A stretch of 64,000 bases of DNA from Gordonia polyisoprenivorans NBRC 16320 = JCM 10675 (GCF_000241325.1 NZ_BAEI01000094.1:1-64000), one strand, 5' to 3'. Positions 42,283 through 51,052 are shown, counted from the first letter of the stretch. Numbers and translations: made by a program. The notes: generated by a model not told the origin, from the sequence alone.

Positions 42283-43458
42283 ATGGAACGCGAAGAGAAG
42301 ATCCAGCTGACCAAGCGGCTGATCGCCCATGTCGACCACGATTCGACCGATTACGCTGACGACCTCCTGCGGGTTCCGTTCTCCGTCTTCGACGATCCGG
42401 AACTGGCGCGCAAGGAACTCGCGGTGGTGCGTCGATTCCCGCACATCGTGGCCCATCTCGACGAGTTCGAGAAGACCGGCAGCTTCGTGACGACCGACCT
42501 GATGGGTACGCCGTTGCTCCTCGTGAAGCAGTCCGACGGCACCATCCGCGCGTTCTCCAATGTGTGCCGTCACCGCGGTTCGAAGGTCGAGTTCGCCGAG
42601 TCCGGGTGCAAGCGGGTGTTCAGCTGCCCCTACCACAATTGGGCCTACGGCAAGGACGGCGCACTGCGCGGGATGCCCCATGCCGAAGGTTTCGACGGGA
42701 TGGACCGCACCGAGTACGGACTCGTCGAGTTCCCTTGCGAGGTACGCCATTCGCTGGTCTGGGTGGTCCCGACGCCGGGTGCCGACCTGGACATCGCCGC
42801 CACCCTGGGGCACAAGCATGATGCCGAGGTCGCCGACACCGGGATGACCACGTCGTATCAGGTCCGCAAGGAGACCTGGCGGCTCGGGATGAACTGGAAG
42901 ATCGCCGTCGACGGCGTCCAGGACTCCTATCACCTGTGCCAGTTGCACACCAAGACGGTGTGCAACTACCTGGAGGGCAACATCACCGCCTTCGACATGG
43001 TCGACCGGTCGTGGAGGCTGGTCGTGGCGCGCAAGTCCATCACCGAGGTGCGCGACGCCGACCCCGACACCTACGACGTCCGTGATTACTCGTTGGCGAA
43101 TTACACCGTGTACCCCGGCACCATGCTCGTCACCGAGCCGAACCATTTCGAGGTCTGGACCATCGTCCCCGACCCCGACGACCCGAATGTCTCGTACTGC
43201 ACCATCCGGCTGCTCTCGCCGACGAAGCCGCAGACCGCCCGAGAGGAGCGGATTCTCGAGAAGAACTGGGATCTGTTGATGGAGACGCTGCACGACGAGG
43301 ACTGGTTCGTCACCAAGACCATCACCGACAACGCCGCCAACGGCCAGGTCGACGAACTCATCTACGGGCGCAACGAACTTCCCGGGCAGGTCTTCCACAC
43401 GATGGTCGCGCGCGATGTTGCCGCGCTGGCCGCCCCCGTGGGAGAGCCGGTCGCGTGA
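42283..43458 (+). CDS. Rieske non-heme iron oxygenase, alpha subunit (B)
   Basis: Oxygenase of 391 residues, a paralogue of the one at 29980. The Rieske centre is C95-R-H97 and C115-PY-H118. The catalytic iron site is in DGVQDSYHLCQLH (His217, His222). The ATG at 42283 follows a divergent promoter with a regulon site. Its TGA overlaps the GTG of the thioesterase gene, and the CoA-transferase follows, so it opens a three-gene operon. No beta subunit is present. It probably hydroxylates an aromatic or alicyclic acid or its CoA ester. Confidence 0.9.
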   Translation: MEREEKIQLTKRLIAHVDHDSTDYADDLLRVPFSVFDDPELARKELAVVRRFPHIVAHLDEFEKTGSFVTTDLMGTPLLLVKQSDGTIRAFSNVCRHRGSKVEFAESGCKRVFSCPYHNWAYGKDGALRGMPHAEGFDGMDRTEYGLVEFPCEVRHSLVWVVPTPGADLDIAATLGHKHDAEVADTGMTTSYQVRKETWRLGMNWKIAVDGVQDSYHLCQLHTKTVCNYLEGNITAFDMVDRSWRLVVARKSITEVRDADPDTYDVRDYSLANYTVYPGTMLVTEPNHFEVWTIVPDPDDPNVSYCTIRLLSPTKPQTAREERILEKNWDLLMETLHDEDWFVTKTITDNAANGQVDELIYGRNELPGQVFHTMVARDVAALAAPVGEPVA

Positions 43459-44102
43459 CGCCAACGCCCTCCTCATCGCCGGCTGCGGCTCGGCTCCAAC
43501 CCTCCTGGCAGGACCAGCTGCAGCCGACCACCCCGGGGGCCGATGAGTTCGCCGAACTCACCGAAGCTGTTGCACTGCTTGCAGAATCGTTCACCCGGAG
43601 CGATCCGCCGCCGGAGGTGGCCGCCGTGCTCGCCGCGCGCATCCGTGACATCGCCGCCGTGCTCGCCGACCACGAGGTCGCCGAGGACGACCAGCCCGGC
43701 GGGAAGCTGTGGGATCGCCCCGGACGCGGGCAGATCCTGACCCCGGCGCTGCATATCGACGAGGTCACCGCGGAGGCGGTGCGTGCCCGGTTCACCCTCG
43801 GTCGCTTCCATTCCGGTCGCGATGCGCTCAACGGCGGCGTCACCCCGATGATCTTCGACGAGGCGCTGTCACGACTGGCCAATGCGGGCGGGCGCCCCTG
43901 GGCGCGCACCGCACATCTGGCCGTCGATTACCGCGCTCCCGCACCGCTGCACCGGGAGTTGTCGGTGACAGCGGAACTCCTCGGCGAGGACGGTCGCAAG
44001 CGCTGGATGCGCGGGGAGATCCGCGACGGCACCACCCTGCTCGCCGAGGCCACCGGACTCTGGATCGTCCCACGTCCACCACAACCGAGAGACCACACAT
44101 GA
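43455..44102 (+). CDS. PaaI-like hotdog thioesterase
   Basis: Protein of 215 residues with an N-terminal helical extension (1-85) and a C-terminal 4HBT/PaaI hotdog domain: FHSGRDALNGGVTPMIFDEALS, the family's GG motif with the acidic base, then AHLAVDYRAPAPLH. It would hydrolyse an acyl-CoA, perhaps relieving CoA sequestration. GTGA overlap with the oxygenase and ATGA overlap with the CoA-transferase show one operon. Confidence 0.82.
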   Translation: MTPTPSSSPAAARLQPSWQDQLQPTTPGADEFAELTEAVALLAESFTRSDPPPEVAAVLAARIRDIAAVLADHEVAEDDQPGGKLWDRPGRGQILTPALHIDEVTAEAVRARFTLGRFHSGRDALNGGVTPMIFDEALSRLANAGGRPWARTAHLAVDYRAPAPLHRELSVTAELLGEDGRKRWMRGEIRDGTTLLAEATGLWIVPRPPQPRDHT

Positions 44103-45289
44103 CCGGTTATTCGCTCCTGAACGGGGTACGCATCCTCGAGGTCGCGCAACTCGCTCCGTCCTCGCTCGGCGGCCATTTGGCCGACCTGGGGGCCGAGGTG
44201 ATCAAGATCGAGACGGGCCCGCTCGGCGATCCGGTTCGCGTCGGCGGCAGTCGGACCATCGGCGACGACGACGGCCCCGCCTTCATGCATTTACGGTGGA
44301 ACCGGGGCAAGAGGTCCGTCGAGCTCGATCTTCGTTCCGAACAGGGCAAGCGCGACTTTCTCGATCTCGCCGCCCGCAGCGACGCTGTCGTGGAGGGGAT
44401 GCGCGGCGGCTATCTGGACTGGCTCGGCCTGGGGCTGCCCGAACTCCGCAAGGTCAATCCGCGCATCGTCCTGTGCAGCGTCTCGGGTATGGGCACCGAC
44501 GGTCCCTACCGGACCCTGGGCACCGGCGGCCCTGTATTCGACGCGTTCGCCGGTCTGCGCGAGGTCAACACCCCGACCGATGAGCCACCCACCGACGGGA
44601 TGGCGGGTTCGCGGACCCCGCCCATCGCGATGTACGCACTGGGCGCCTACGGTGCGATGGCCCTGTTGGCGGCTCTGCACAAGGCCACGGCGACCGGCGA
44701 GGGCAGTCACGTCGAGGTCGCCGGAATCGACATCGCCGCCGCGTGGATGCCGGATCTCGTTGACGCCGAGCTGAATCGAGATGCATCGACGGCACGGTCG
44801 ACGTGGCTACCCGACGGGCGGCTACCCGATTGGCCCCGTCTGGAGGCCTATCGCACCGCCGACGGCGAGGCCATTCTCTTCGGCTCACATGTCGAGAAGT
44901 TCTGGCACCACTTCTTGCGAGCGGTGGACCGCGAAGACCTGATCGACGTCGATCTCACCCACGTCGACGACGGCGCCGCCGACCGCGCGAATCTCGTCTG
45001 GCGTGAACTCACCAGAATCTTCGCCACCCGCACGCGCGCCGAATGGATCGAGGTCTTCCTCGAGCACGGCATCGCCGGCGGCCCCGTCAACAGCGTGCGC
45101 GATCTGCTCGACGACCCGCACTTCCGGGCGCGCGAGACCACCTACACCGTCTCTCATCCCACCGCCGGGCAGCTCGAATTCCTCCGGAGTCCGGTGCGGG
45201 TGCACGGCGAGAAATTCGCGCCCGCACTGCCTCCCGAGGTCGGCGCCGACACCGCAGAGGTCCTCGCCGAACTCGTCGACCGCGGATGA
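44099..45289 (+). CDS. Class III (CaiB/BaiF) CoA-transferase
   Basis: CoA-transferase of 396 residues. The opening LLNGVRILEVAQLAPSSLGGHLADLGAEVIKIE is typical, and the catalytic Asp position fits the MHLRWNRGKRSVELDL region and what follows. Further motifs are GGPVFDAFAGL and GIAGGPVNSVRDLLDDPHF. It would move CoA between carboxylates, activating the pathway acid without ATP. The ATG at 44099 overlaps the preceding stop; the frame extends upstream without homology. Confidence 0.88.
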   Translation: MTGYSLLNGVRILEVAQLAPSSLGGHLADLGAEVIKIETGPLGDPVRVGGSRTIGDDDGPAFMHLRWNRGKRSVELDLRSEQGKRDFLDLAARSDAVVEGMRGGYLDWLGLGLPELRKVNPRIVLCSVSGMGTDGPYRTLGTGGPVFDAFAGLREVNTPTDEPPTDGMAGSRTPPIAMYALGAYGAMALLAALHKATATGEGSHVEVAGIDIAAAWMPDLVDAELNRDASTARSTWLPDGRLPDWPRLEAYRTADGEAILFGSHVEKFWHHFLRAVDREDLIDVDLTHVDDGAADRANLVWRELTRIFATRTRAEWIEVFLEHGIAGGPVNSVRDLLDDPHFRARETTYTVSHPTAGQLEFLRSPVRVHGEKFAPALPPEVGADTAEVLAELVDRG

Positions 45290-45334
45290 CCGGCGGTTCG
45301 CATCCCGAATCTGCGCAACCATTCCGCCCATAAC

Positions 45335-45347
45335 CTATCTATGTTAG
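45335..45347. promoter_or_regulatory. Regulon palindrome, site e: CTATCTATGTTAG
   Basis: One mismatch to CTAA-N5-TTAG, with flanks TAAC and TTTT matching site c. It lies 70 bp upstream of the acyl-CoA synthetase start. Confidence 0.55.
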
Positions 45348-45416
45348 TTTTGAGCCACCTCATGTGAGTGGCGTCACACACAGCGGTCCGCCCGGACCCA
45401 GGCAGGAGCCAGCCCG

Positions 45417-47018
45417 ATGAACCTCGCAGAACTCACCCGCTACTGGGGCAAGACGCGACCCACCCAGGACGCCATCGTCTTCGAGGGACGGACCCAGAGT
45501 TGGGCGGAGGTCGACGCCATCACCGATGCCCTCGCCCGCGGGCTCGCCGCACGGGGAGTCGGCGCGGGCGACCGGGTCGGCCTGCTGATGCTCAACCGCC
45601 CCGAACTCGCGCACCTGATCCTTGCCGTCGTCAAACTCGGTGCAATCGGCGTCCCGTTGAACTTCCGGCTGACCGGCCCCGAACTGGTGCCGATGATCAC
45701 CGACAGCGCGCCGCGCGTCATCATCGTCGAGGAGCGGTTCGCCGGGTTGCTCGACGTGGCGGCCGACCATGCCGACTTCGAGGTGTTCTCGGTGGACGGC
45801 ACGAGCCACCGACCCTATGACACGTTGATCGACTCCGGGCGCGCACCAGTCGTCGATATCTCGCCCGACGATCCCGCGTTCATCTGCTACACCTCGGGGA
45901 CCACCGGCGTGCAGAAGGGTGCGCTGATCACCCATCGCAGCGCGATGACGCCGGGAATCTCGCAGACCATCAGCTTCGGCTTCACCAGCTCCGATCGTGT
46001 GATGTGTTCGGCTCCACTGGTGTTCACGGGCTCGCTGCTGTCGATCTTCGTCCAGCTGGTCCTGGTGCCGGGGGCGACCATGGTGCTGTTGCGCGAATTC
46101 GATCCCGAGATCGCCCTGGACACCTTCGAACGGGAGCAGGTCACCGCCACCACCACCGTGCCGGTCATCTGGGAGCGGATGGCCGCGCTCCCCGACTTCG
46201 GACGCCGCACACTGGCCGAGTTCACCTTCGCCGGCACCGGCGGGGCACCGGTGAGCCCGGATCTTCTCGAGTTCTATCGAGAACACGGTATTCCGCTGAT
46301 CCAGGTGTACGGACTGACCGAGGCGTCCGGAATGGTCTCCACACTGAGTTACCAGGATGCCCTGACGCGCCCCGGTTTTGCCGGTCTCGCGCTGGTCGGT
46401 ACCGAGGTGCGGATCGGCGATCCCGGTACGACGACGCCGGCCGGCGAGGTCGGCGAGATCCTCGTCCGGGGCGAACACGTGATGCGGGAGTACTGGGCGA
46501 AGCCCGAGGCGACCGCGGCCACCCTGACCGACGGCTGGTTGCGGACCGGTGATCTCGGGCTCCAGGATGAGCAGGGATTCCTCAAGATCGTCGACCGCAG
46601 CAAGGACATGCTGATCTCCGGTGGGATCAACGTCTATCCCGCCGAGATCGAGAAGACGCTGCACGCGATCGACGGTCTCGTCGACTGCGCGGTGATCGGG
46701 GTCAAGGACGAGACCTGGGGCGAGGTGCCCATGGTGGTCTTCCACAGCGAGCGGGAACCCGCCGCGGTGATCGCCGACATCGCCGCGGTCTCCGAGGTGA
46801 ATCTGGCAAAGTTCAAGCGCCCCAAGCACGCCGTCGCATTGGACGAGCCACTTCCGCGCACCTTCTCCGGAAAGCTCGCCAAACCGACGTTGCGCCAACG
46901 CTTCCCCGGCGTTCCCGCGTCCGCGGTTCCCATCTCCCCGGTGTCGGCCACCCCGGTTGCCGTCACCCCGGAACCCCAGCCGCCGGCGCCGGTCGGGGGA
47001 GAAACGGTGACGGCGTGA
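45417..47018 (+). CDS. Acyl-CoA synthetase (AMP-forming)
   Basis: CoA ligase of 533 residues. Motifs: YTSGTTGVQKGALITHR, YGLTEASG, RTGDLGLQDEQGFLKIVDR and PRTFSGKLAKPTLRQRF with the catalytic Lys. AGGAG precedes the ATG. A Pro/Val-rich tail of about 35 residues at the C-terminus lies outside the fold. Its stop overlaps the hydrolase start (GTGA), and the SDR gene follows. It is preceded by a regulon site and likely activates the pathway acid, in parallel with the CoA-transferase. Confidence 0.9.
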   Translation: MNLAELTRYWGKTRPTQDAIVFEGRTQSWAEVDAITDALARGLAARGVGAGDRVGLLMLNRPELAHLILAVVKLGAIGVPLNFRLTGPELVPMITDSAPRVIIVEERFAGLLDVAADHADFEVFSVDGTSHRPYDTLIDSGRAPVVDISPDDPAFICYTSGTTGVQKGALITHRSAMTPGISQTISFGFTSSDRVMCSAPLVFTGSLLSIFVQLVLVPGATMVLLREFDPEIALDTFEREQVTATTTVPVIWERMAALPDFGRRTLAEFTFAGTGGAPVSPDLLEFYREHGIPLIQVYGLTEASGMVSTLSYQDALTRPGFAGLALVGTEVRIGDPGTTTPAGEVGEILVRGEHVMREYWAKPEATAATLTDGWLRTGDLGLQDEQGFLKIVDRSKDMLISGGINVYPAEIEKTLHAIDGLVDCAVIGVKDETWGEVPMVVFHSEREPAAVIADIAAVSEVNLAKFKRPKHAVALDEPLPRTFSGKLAKPTLRQRFPGVPASAVPISPVSATPVAVTPEPQPPAPVGGETVTA

Positions 47019-47857
47019 GGGCACAGAGCCTTGCGGGACAAGGCGTCACGCTGCGCGCGGACGTGTGGCAGCCGGAGCAGACGGGCATACGTGGGAGTGT
47101 GCTGTTGCTCCACGGGGGTGGCCAGACCCGGCATTCGTGGCAGCGCACCGGTCGTCGGCTGGCCGAACACGGGTGGAGCGCCTATGCCGTCGACGCCCGG
47201 GGCCACGGGGAGAGCCAGTGGGCCGACGACGGGGACTACAGCATTGCCGCGCATGCCCGCGATGTCGTCGATGTTGCCGAATCCCTGTCAGAACCACCGG
47301 TTCTCGTCGGCGCATCGCTCGGTGGGATGGCCTCGCTGATCGCGCAGGCCACCAATCCCGGACTGGCTCGTGCGCTGGTACTCGTCGACATCACACCGCG
47401 CGCCGAGCCGGAAGGACTCGCGCGCATCCATTCCTTCATGCAGCGCGGGCTCGACGGCTTCGATTCTCTCGAGGACGCGCTGCACGCGGTCGCTGCCTAC
47501 AATCCCCACCGCAGACGTCCACCTCGCATCGAGGGACTTCGCAAGAACCTTCGGCAGCGCGATGGCCGGTGGTACTGGCATTGGGATCCGCGCATCCTCA
47601 CCCACCGCGAGAACAGCCCTGAACAAGCCGCCGCCAGAGAAGGTCACGCACGCGAGGCGGCACGTCGGATCGACGTCCCGACGCTACTGATCCGGGGCGC
47701 CCAGTCCGACGTCGTCAGTGATGCCGGAGTCCGCGAATTGCTCGAGCTGATTCCCGGATCCACCCACCTCGACGTGTCGGGTGCGGGCCATATGGTCGGC
47801 GGCGACGACAACGACGTGCTCAGCGAAGGACTGCTCGACTTCCTCGACACCCTGTGA
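47015..47857 (+). CDS. Alpha/beta hydrolase
   Basis: Hydrolase of 280 residues. LLLHGGGQTRHSW gives the oxyanion hole and GASLGGMAS carries the Ser nucleophile. An acidic residue in IRGAQSDVV and His in GAGHMVGGDDND complete the triad. It may open an ester or lactone or a meta-cleavage product. It is coupled to the acyl-CoA synthetase by a GTGA overlap. The substrate is unknown. Confidence 0.87.
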   Translation: MRAQSLAGQGVTLRADVWQPEQTGIRGSVLLLHGGGQTRHSWQRTGRRLAEHGWSAYAVDARGHGESQWADDGDYSIAAHARDVVDVAESLSEPPVLVGASLGGMASLIAQATNPGLARALVLVDITPRAEPEGLARIHSFMQRGLDGFDSLEDALHAVAAYNPHRRRPPRIEGLRKNLRQRDGRWYWHWDPRILTHRENSPEQAAAREGHAREAARRIDVPTLLIRGAQSDVVSDAGVRELLELIPGSTHLDVSGAGHMVGGDDNDVLSEGLLDFLDTL

Positions 47858-47913
47858 CACCCGATTTCCGGGATTCCCGTTTTTGGCCAACCCCGACACC
47901 CGAAATCCGGGTG
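47856..47913. repeat. Two near-identical 17-bp palindromic repeats between hydrolase and SDR genes
   Basis: GACACCCGATTTCCGGG (47856) and GACACCCGAAATCCGGG (47895). The second extends to the palindrome CACCCG-AAATC-CGGGTG (47897-47913). They lie in the 100-bp gap between the hydrolase stop and the SDR start and may be an intercistronic stem or protein site. Confidence 0.6.
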
Positions 47914-47957
47914 CCCCACACCGATCCGAACGACGTTCGGGCAAGAGAGGAAAGATC

Positions 47958-48782
47958 ATGACACGACTCGAGGGCAAGGTTGTCTTCATCACCGGAATCG
48001 CTCGCGGCCAAGGGCGTTCGCATGCCGTCCGGATGGCGCAGGAGGGTGCTCGGATCATCGGCATGGACATCTGTGACCAGATCCCGACCGTGTTCTATCC
48101 GATGGCGACCCGCGAGGATCTCGCCGAGACCGAGCGGCTCGTGAAGGAGGCGGGCGCGGAGATCGTCACGACCGTCGGCGACGTGCGCAAGCGCGAAGAC
48201 ATCGAGCGCGCACTCGATCTCGGGATCGAACAGTTCGGGCGGCTCGACACGGTGATCGCCAACGCGGGCATCATGCCCGTCATCGGCCCCGGCGACCAGC
48301 CGCAGGCCTGGCATGACGCCGTCGATGTCATGCTGACCGGCGTGTGGCAGGTCCTCGACGTGACCGTGCCCCGGCTGGTGCAGCAGGGCACGGGCGGGTC
48401 GATCATCATCACCAGCTCCGCGGCCGGGCTGACCAGCATGGGCCTCAACACCTTTGCCGGACAGGCCGGGTACACGGCGTCCAAACACGGCGTCGTCGGA
48501 TTGATGCGCCTGTACTCCAAGCAGCTGGCCAAGGACTCGATCCGGGTGAACACCGTGCACCCGACCGGCGTCAACACCCCGATGGTCGCCAACGCCGAGT
48601 ACGGCGAGTTCGTCAACACCCACCCCGAGGTGGCCAATGACGAGGCTTACAAGAACCCGATGCCGGTCGAACTCATCGAGGCGGTCGACGTGAGCAATGC
48701 GATGGTCTTCCTCGCCTCCGACGAGGCGCGCTACATCACCGGGATCACGCTGCCCGTCGACGCGGGGTACAACAACCGCTGA
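47958..48782 (+). CDS. Mycofactocin-coupled SDR family oxidoreductase
   Basis: Dehydrogenase of 274 residues. The opening LEGKVVFITGIARGQGRSHA, the long loop ICDQIPTVFYPMATREDLAE and the inserted C-terminal region NAEYGEFVNTHPEVANDEAY are hallmarks of SDRs that hold NAD(H) tightly and use the redox cofactor mycofactocin. Catalytic Ser (ITSSAAG) and YTASK are present. GAGAGGAAAGATC precedes the ATG. Homologues oxidise carveol-like or other secondary alcohols. The mycofactocin genes themselves are not in this window. Confidence 0.88.
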   Translation: MTRLEGKVVFITGIARGQGRSHAVRMAQEGARIIGMDICDQIPTVFYPMATREDLAETERLVKEAGAEIVTTVGDVRKREDIERALDLGIEQFGRLDTVIANAGIMPVIGPGDQPQAWHDAVDVMLTGVWQVLDVTVPRLVQQGTGGSIIITSSAAGLTSMGLNTFAGQAGYTASKHGVVGLMRLYSKQLAKDSIRVNTVHPTGVNTPMVANAEYGEFVNTHPEVANDEAYKNPMPVELIEAVDVSNAMVFLASDEARYITGITLPVDAGYNNR

Positions 48783-48819
48783 GCATCAGCTTCTCCTCCT
48801 GATTCGACGACGCTCTGCT

Positions 48820-48836
48820 ACCTAATGGGTATAGGT
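48820..48836. promoter_or_regulatory. Regulon palindrome, site f: ACCTAATGGGTATAGGT
   Basis: Core CTAATGGGTATAG (48822-48834) has one mismatch to CTAA-N5-TTAG, with ACC and GGT flanks as in site b. It lies 48 bp upstream of the secreted lipase gene. Confidence 0.52.
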
Positions 48837-48883
48837 TGACTGCGCACGAACGTCCACCCTCCCCATCCGAAGAGAGCCGAATC

Positions 48884-49849
48884 ATGGTGACCTCAACCCG
48901 ATCCCCCGATCCCGTGACCCCGCGTCGCCAGACGCCCCTCATGAATGCCAGTCGGAGACGCCCGCTCATGGCCGCCGGTCGTAGACGCGCGGCCATGGTC
49001 GGCGCCGGGGCTTTGGCCGCACTGGCATTGGTCGGTGCGGTCAGTGCGACCGCCGCCGCCGATCCGCTTGCCACCACCGGACCCGCACAGACCGACTGGA
49101 CCACCGCACTGCGGCTGTCGATTGCGCAGCCCAACCTGGTGCCGCCCGGTATGAACGATCCGAACTGTCGGCCGTCGGCGGCACATCCGCGGCCGGTGGT
49201 TCTGCTCAACGGCGCGTTTGTCAACAAGTACGGCATCTGGGCGAGGTTGTCGCCCATGCTGGCCGCGGCCGGCTACTGCGTCTATGGGCTCGACTACGGC
49301 ACCACGATCCCGGGGCCCTTCCATCAGATGGGCGATGCCCGCTCGTCCGCCCGGGAGATCGGGGACTTCATCGACGGCGTGCGCCGTCACACCGGTGCCG
49401 ATCAGGTCGATCTCGTCGGCTACTCCGAGGGCGGATTCGTGCCGTTCTACTACCTCAACGAGCTCGGCGGCGCATCCCGGGTACACACCTTCGTGGCGGT
49501 GGCGTCACCGATGCGTGGGATGAGTTTTCATGGGGCACTGGAACTTCTGTCGCGGACGCCGGCGACGCGCCAGCTGCTGCAGGCAGCTCTCCCCGCCGCC
49601 ATCGACGGCACCAAGGGCTCTGCATATATGCAGGAGATCAGCCGCCACGGGCTGACCCGACCGAACGTCACCTACGTCACCATCAGTTCGCGCGACGACA
49701 GTGTCGTGGCGCTGAACGAAACCCAGTTGCCGCCGGGGCCCAACGTGACGAACATCGTGATCCAGGATCTCGACCCTCGGACCTCGGCGTTCCACGGCGC
49801 CATCACCTACAACACCGTGGCGCTGGACTCCGTGTTGCGCGCTTTGTAG
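48884..49849 (+). CDS. Secreted class 2 lipase / alpha-beta hydrolase
   Basis: Exported serine esterase of about 321 residues. A basic N-terminus (RRRPLMAAGRRR) and hydrophobic helix (VGAGALAALALVGAVSATAAA) end with an AAA-D cleavage site near 60. The body shows PVVLLNGAFVNKYGIW, nucleophile GYSEGGFVP, SSRDDSVV with the acid, and the His probably in AFHGAITYN. Similar actinobacterial lipases hydrolyse triacylglycerols or esters outside the cell. A regulon site lies 48 bp upstream, tying it to the cluster. Confidence 0.85.
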   Translation: MVTSTRSPDPVTPRRQTPLMNASRRRPLMAAGRRRAAMVGAGALAALALVGAVSATAAADPLATTGPAQTDWTTALRLSIAQPNLVPPGMNDPNCRPSAAHPRPVVLLNGAFVNKYGIWARLSPMLAAAGYCVYGLDYGTTIPGPFHQMGDARSSAREIGDFIDGVRRHTGADQVDLVGYSEGGFVPFYYLNELGGASRVHTFVAVASPMRGMSFHGALELLSRTPATRQLLQAALPAAIDGTKGSAYMQEISRHGLTRPNVTYVTISSRDDSVVALNETQLPPGPNVTNIVIQDLDPRTSAFHGAITYNTVALDSVLRAL

Positions 49850-49857
49850 GCGGTGGA

Positions 49858-49954
49858 GACACGGCGGGTTACATGACGGCGGGTCACAACACGACGGGTT
49901 ACAGACGGCGGGGTACGACATGACGGGGCACAACACCCCTCGTGCCGTACCCCG
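49858..49954. terminator. Degenerate GACGG-repeat and bidirectional hairpin between convergent genes
   Basis: Five degenerate 15-18-bp units of the type GACGGCGGGTTACA run from 49858 to about 49936. CGGGGTACG (49909-49917) pairs with CGTACCCCG (49946-49954), and an inner GGGG/CCCC stem can stack. It separates the lipase and the convergent ATPase gene and likely terminates both. Confidence 0.65.
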
Positions 49955-49971
49955 TCGTGTCGTCACCCCGA

Positions 49972-51030
49972 CTATCGGCCGCCGATGGGTATCGGTGCCG
50001 TGTCCGCGACATCGGCGCCGTGGGCCTGTGCCTGGGCGCGGATCTCGTCCTCCTGCGCCATCGATTCACGGATCGCGCGCTGGGCGTTGTCCGGCAACGA
50101 CGGCAACAACTCCAACACCCGCTGACGATGCCGCCCGACCGCCTTGCGTTCGGGCATACCCGGATTCGGTTGGACCTGCGGGATGATCTCGGTGAAATCG
50201 TCCTTCGTGCCACCACCGGAAATCCCGGCCGCCGCCATCGCCGCCTCCTGCGCAGCAACCGCGTCGTCCTTCTCCTCCGACATACCGATCGGACCGAACC
50301 GATCACCGGAAAGGAACTGCTTGACCACCGGCTGCTCCGAAGTCAACAACTGCTCCCGCGGACCGAACATCACCAACTCCTTGCGGAACAACATCCCGAT
50401 GTTGTCCGGAATCGTCCGAGCGATGTTGATGTTGTGCGTCACGATCAGAATCGTCGCATCGATCTGCGCATTGATATCGATCAACAACTGCGAAATATAA
50501 GCCGTACGCACCGGATCCAAACCCGAATCCGGCTCATCACACAAAATGATCTGAGGATCCAACACCAACGCCCGCGCCAACCCCGCACGCTTACGCATAC
50601 CACCGGAGATCTCACCCGGCAGCTTGTCCTCCGCACCGGCCAGACCGACCAAGTCGATCTTCTCCATCACGATGTCGCGGACCTCGTTCTCCTTCTTCTT
50701 CGTGTGCTCACGAAGCGGGAACGCGATGTTGTCATACAAACTCATCGACCCGAACAACGCACCGTCCTGGAACAACACGCCGAACAACTTGCGGATCTCA
50801 TACAGTTCCTTCGCCGAACACTGCGTGATATCGGTGCCATCCACAACCACCGACCCCTGCTCCGGATGCAACAACCCGATCAACGTCTTCAAGAACACCG
50901 ACTTACCGGTACCCGACGGACCCAACAACGCCGACACCTCACCCTCCGGCAAGGTCAACGACACATCACGCCAAATATTCTGCGAACCAAACGACTTGGT
51001 GAGGTTGGCGACGCTCACTTCGACACCCAT
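49972..51030 (-). CDS. Mkl/MlaF-type ABC ATPase of the Mce transporter
   Basis: ATP-binding subunit of 352 residues that powers Mce lipid import. Walker A GPSGTGKS, signature ISGGMRKR (variant seen in MlaF/Mkl proteins), Walker B IILCDEPDSGLDPV and the switch His in IVTHNINIA. About 100 extra C-terminal residues (from DRFGPIGMSEEKDD) are usual in Mkl. The ATG at 51030 starts the conserved MGVEVSVANLTKSFG. It is the last gene of the yrbE-mce operon. In Mycobacterium mkl lies apart from the mce operons, so its place here is notable. Confidence 0.88.
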   Translation of the reverse strand: MGVEVSVANLTKSFGSQNIWRDVSLTLPEGEVSALLGPSGTGKSVFLKTLIGLLHPEQGSVVVDGTDITQCSAKELYEIRKLFGVLFQDGALFGSMSLYDNIAFPLREHTKKKENEVRDIVMEKIDLVGLAGAEDKLPGEISGGMRKRAGLARALVLDPQIILCDEPDSGLDPVRTAYISQLLIDINAQIDATILIVTHNINIARTIPDNIGMLFRKELVMFGPREQLLTSEQPVVKQFLSGDRFGPIGMSEEKDDAVAAQEAAMAAAGISGGGTKDDFTEIIPQVQPNPGMPERKAVGRHRQRVLELLPSLPDNAQRAIRESMAQEDEIRAQAQAHGADVADTAPIPIGGR

Positions 51031-51052
51031 GATGGATTTCCGTCCTGTCGTC

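Noticed and set aside
45360..47024. Long minus-strand frame (554 codons)
   Set aside because: Lies opposite the acyl-CoA synthetase, which carries every family motif. No homology is seen in the reverse frame.
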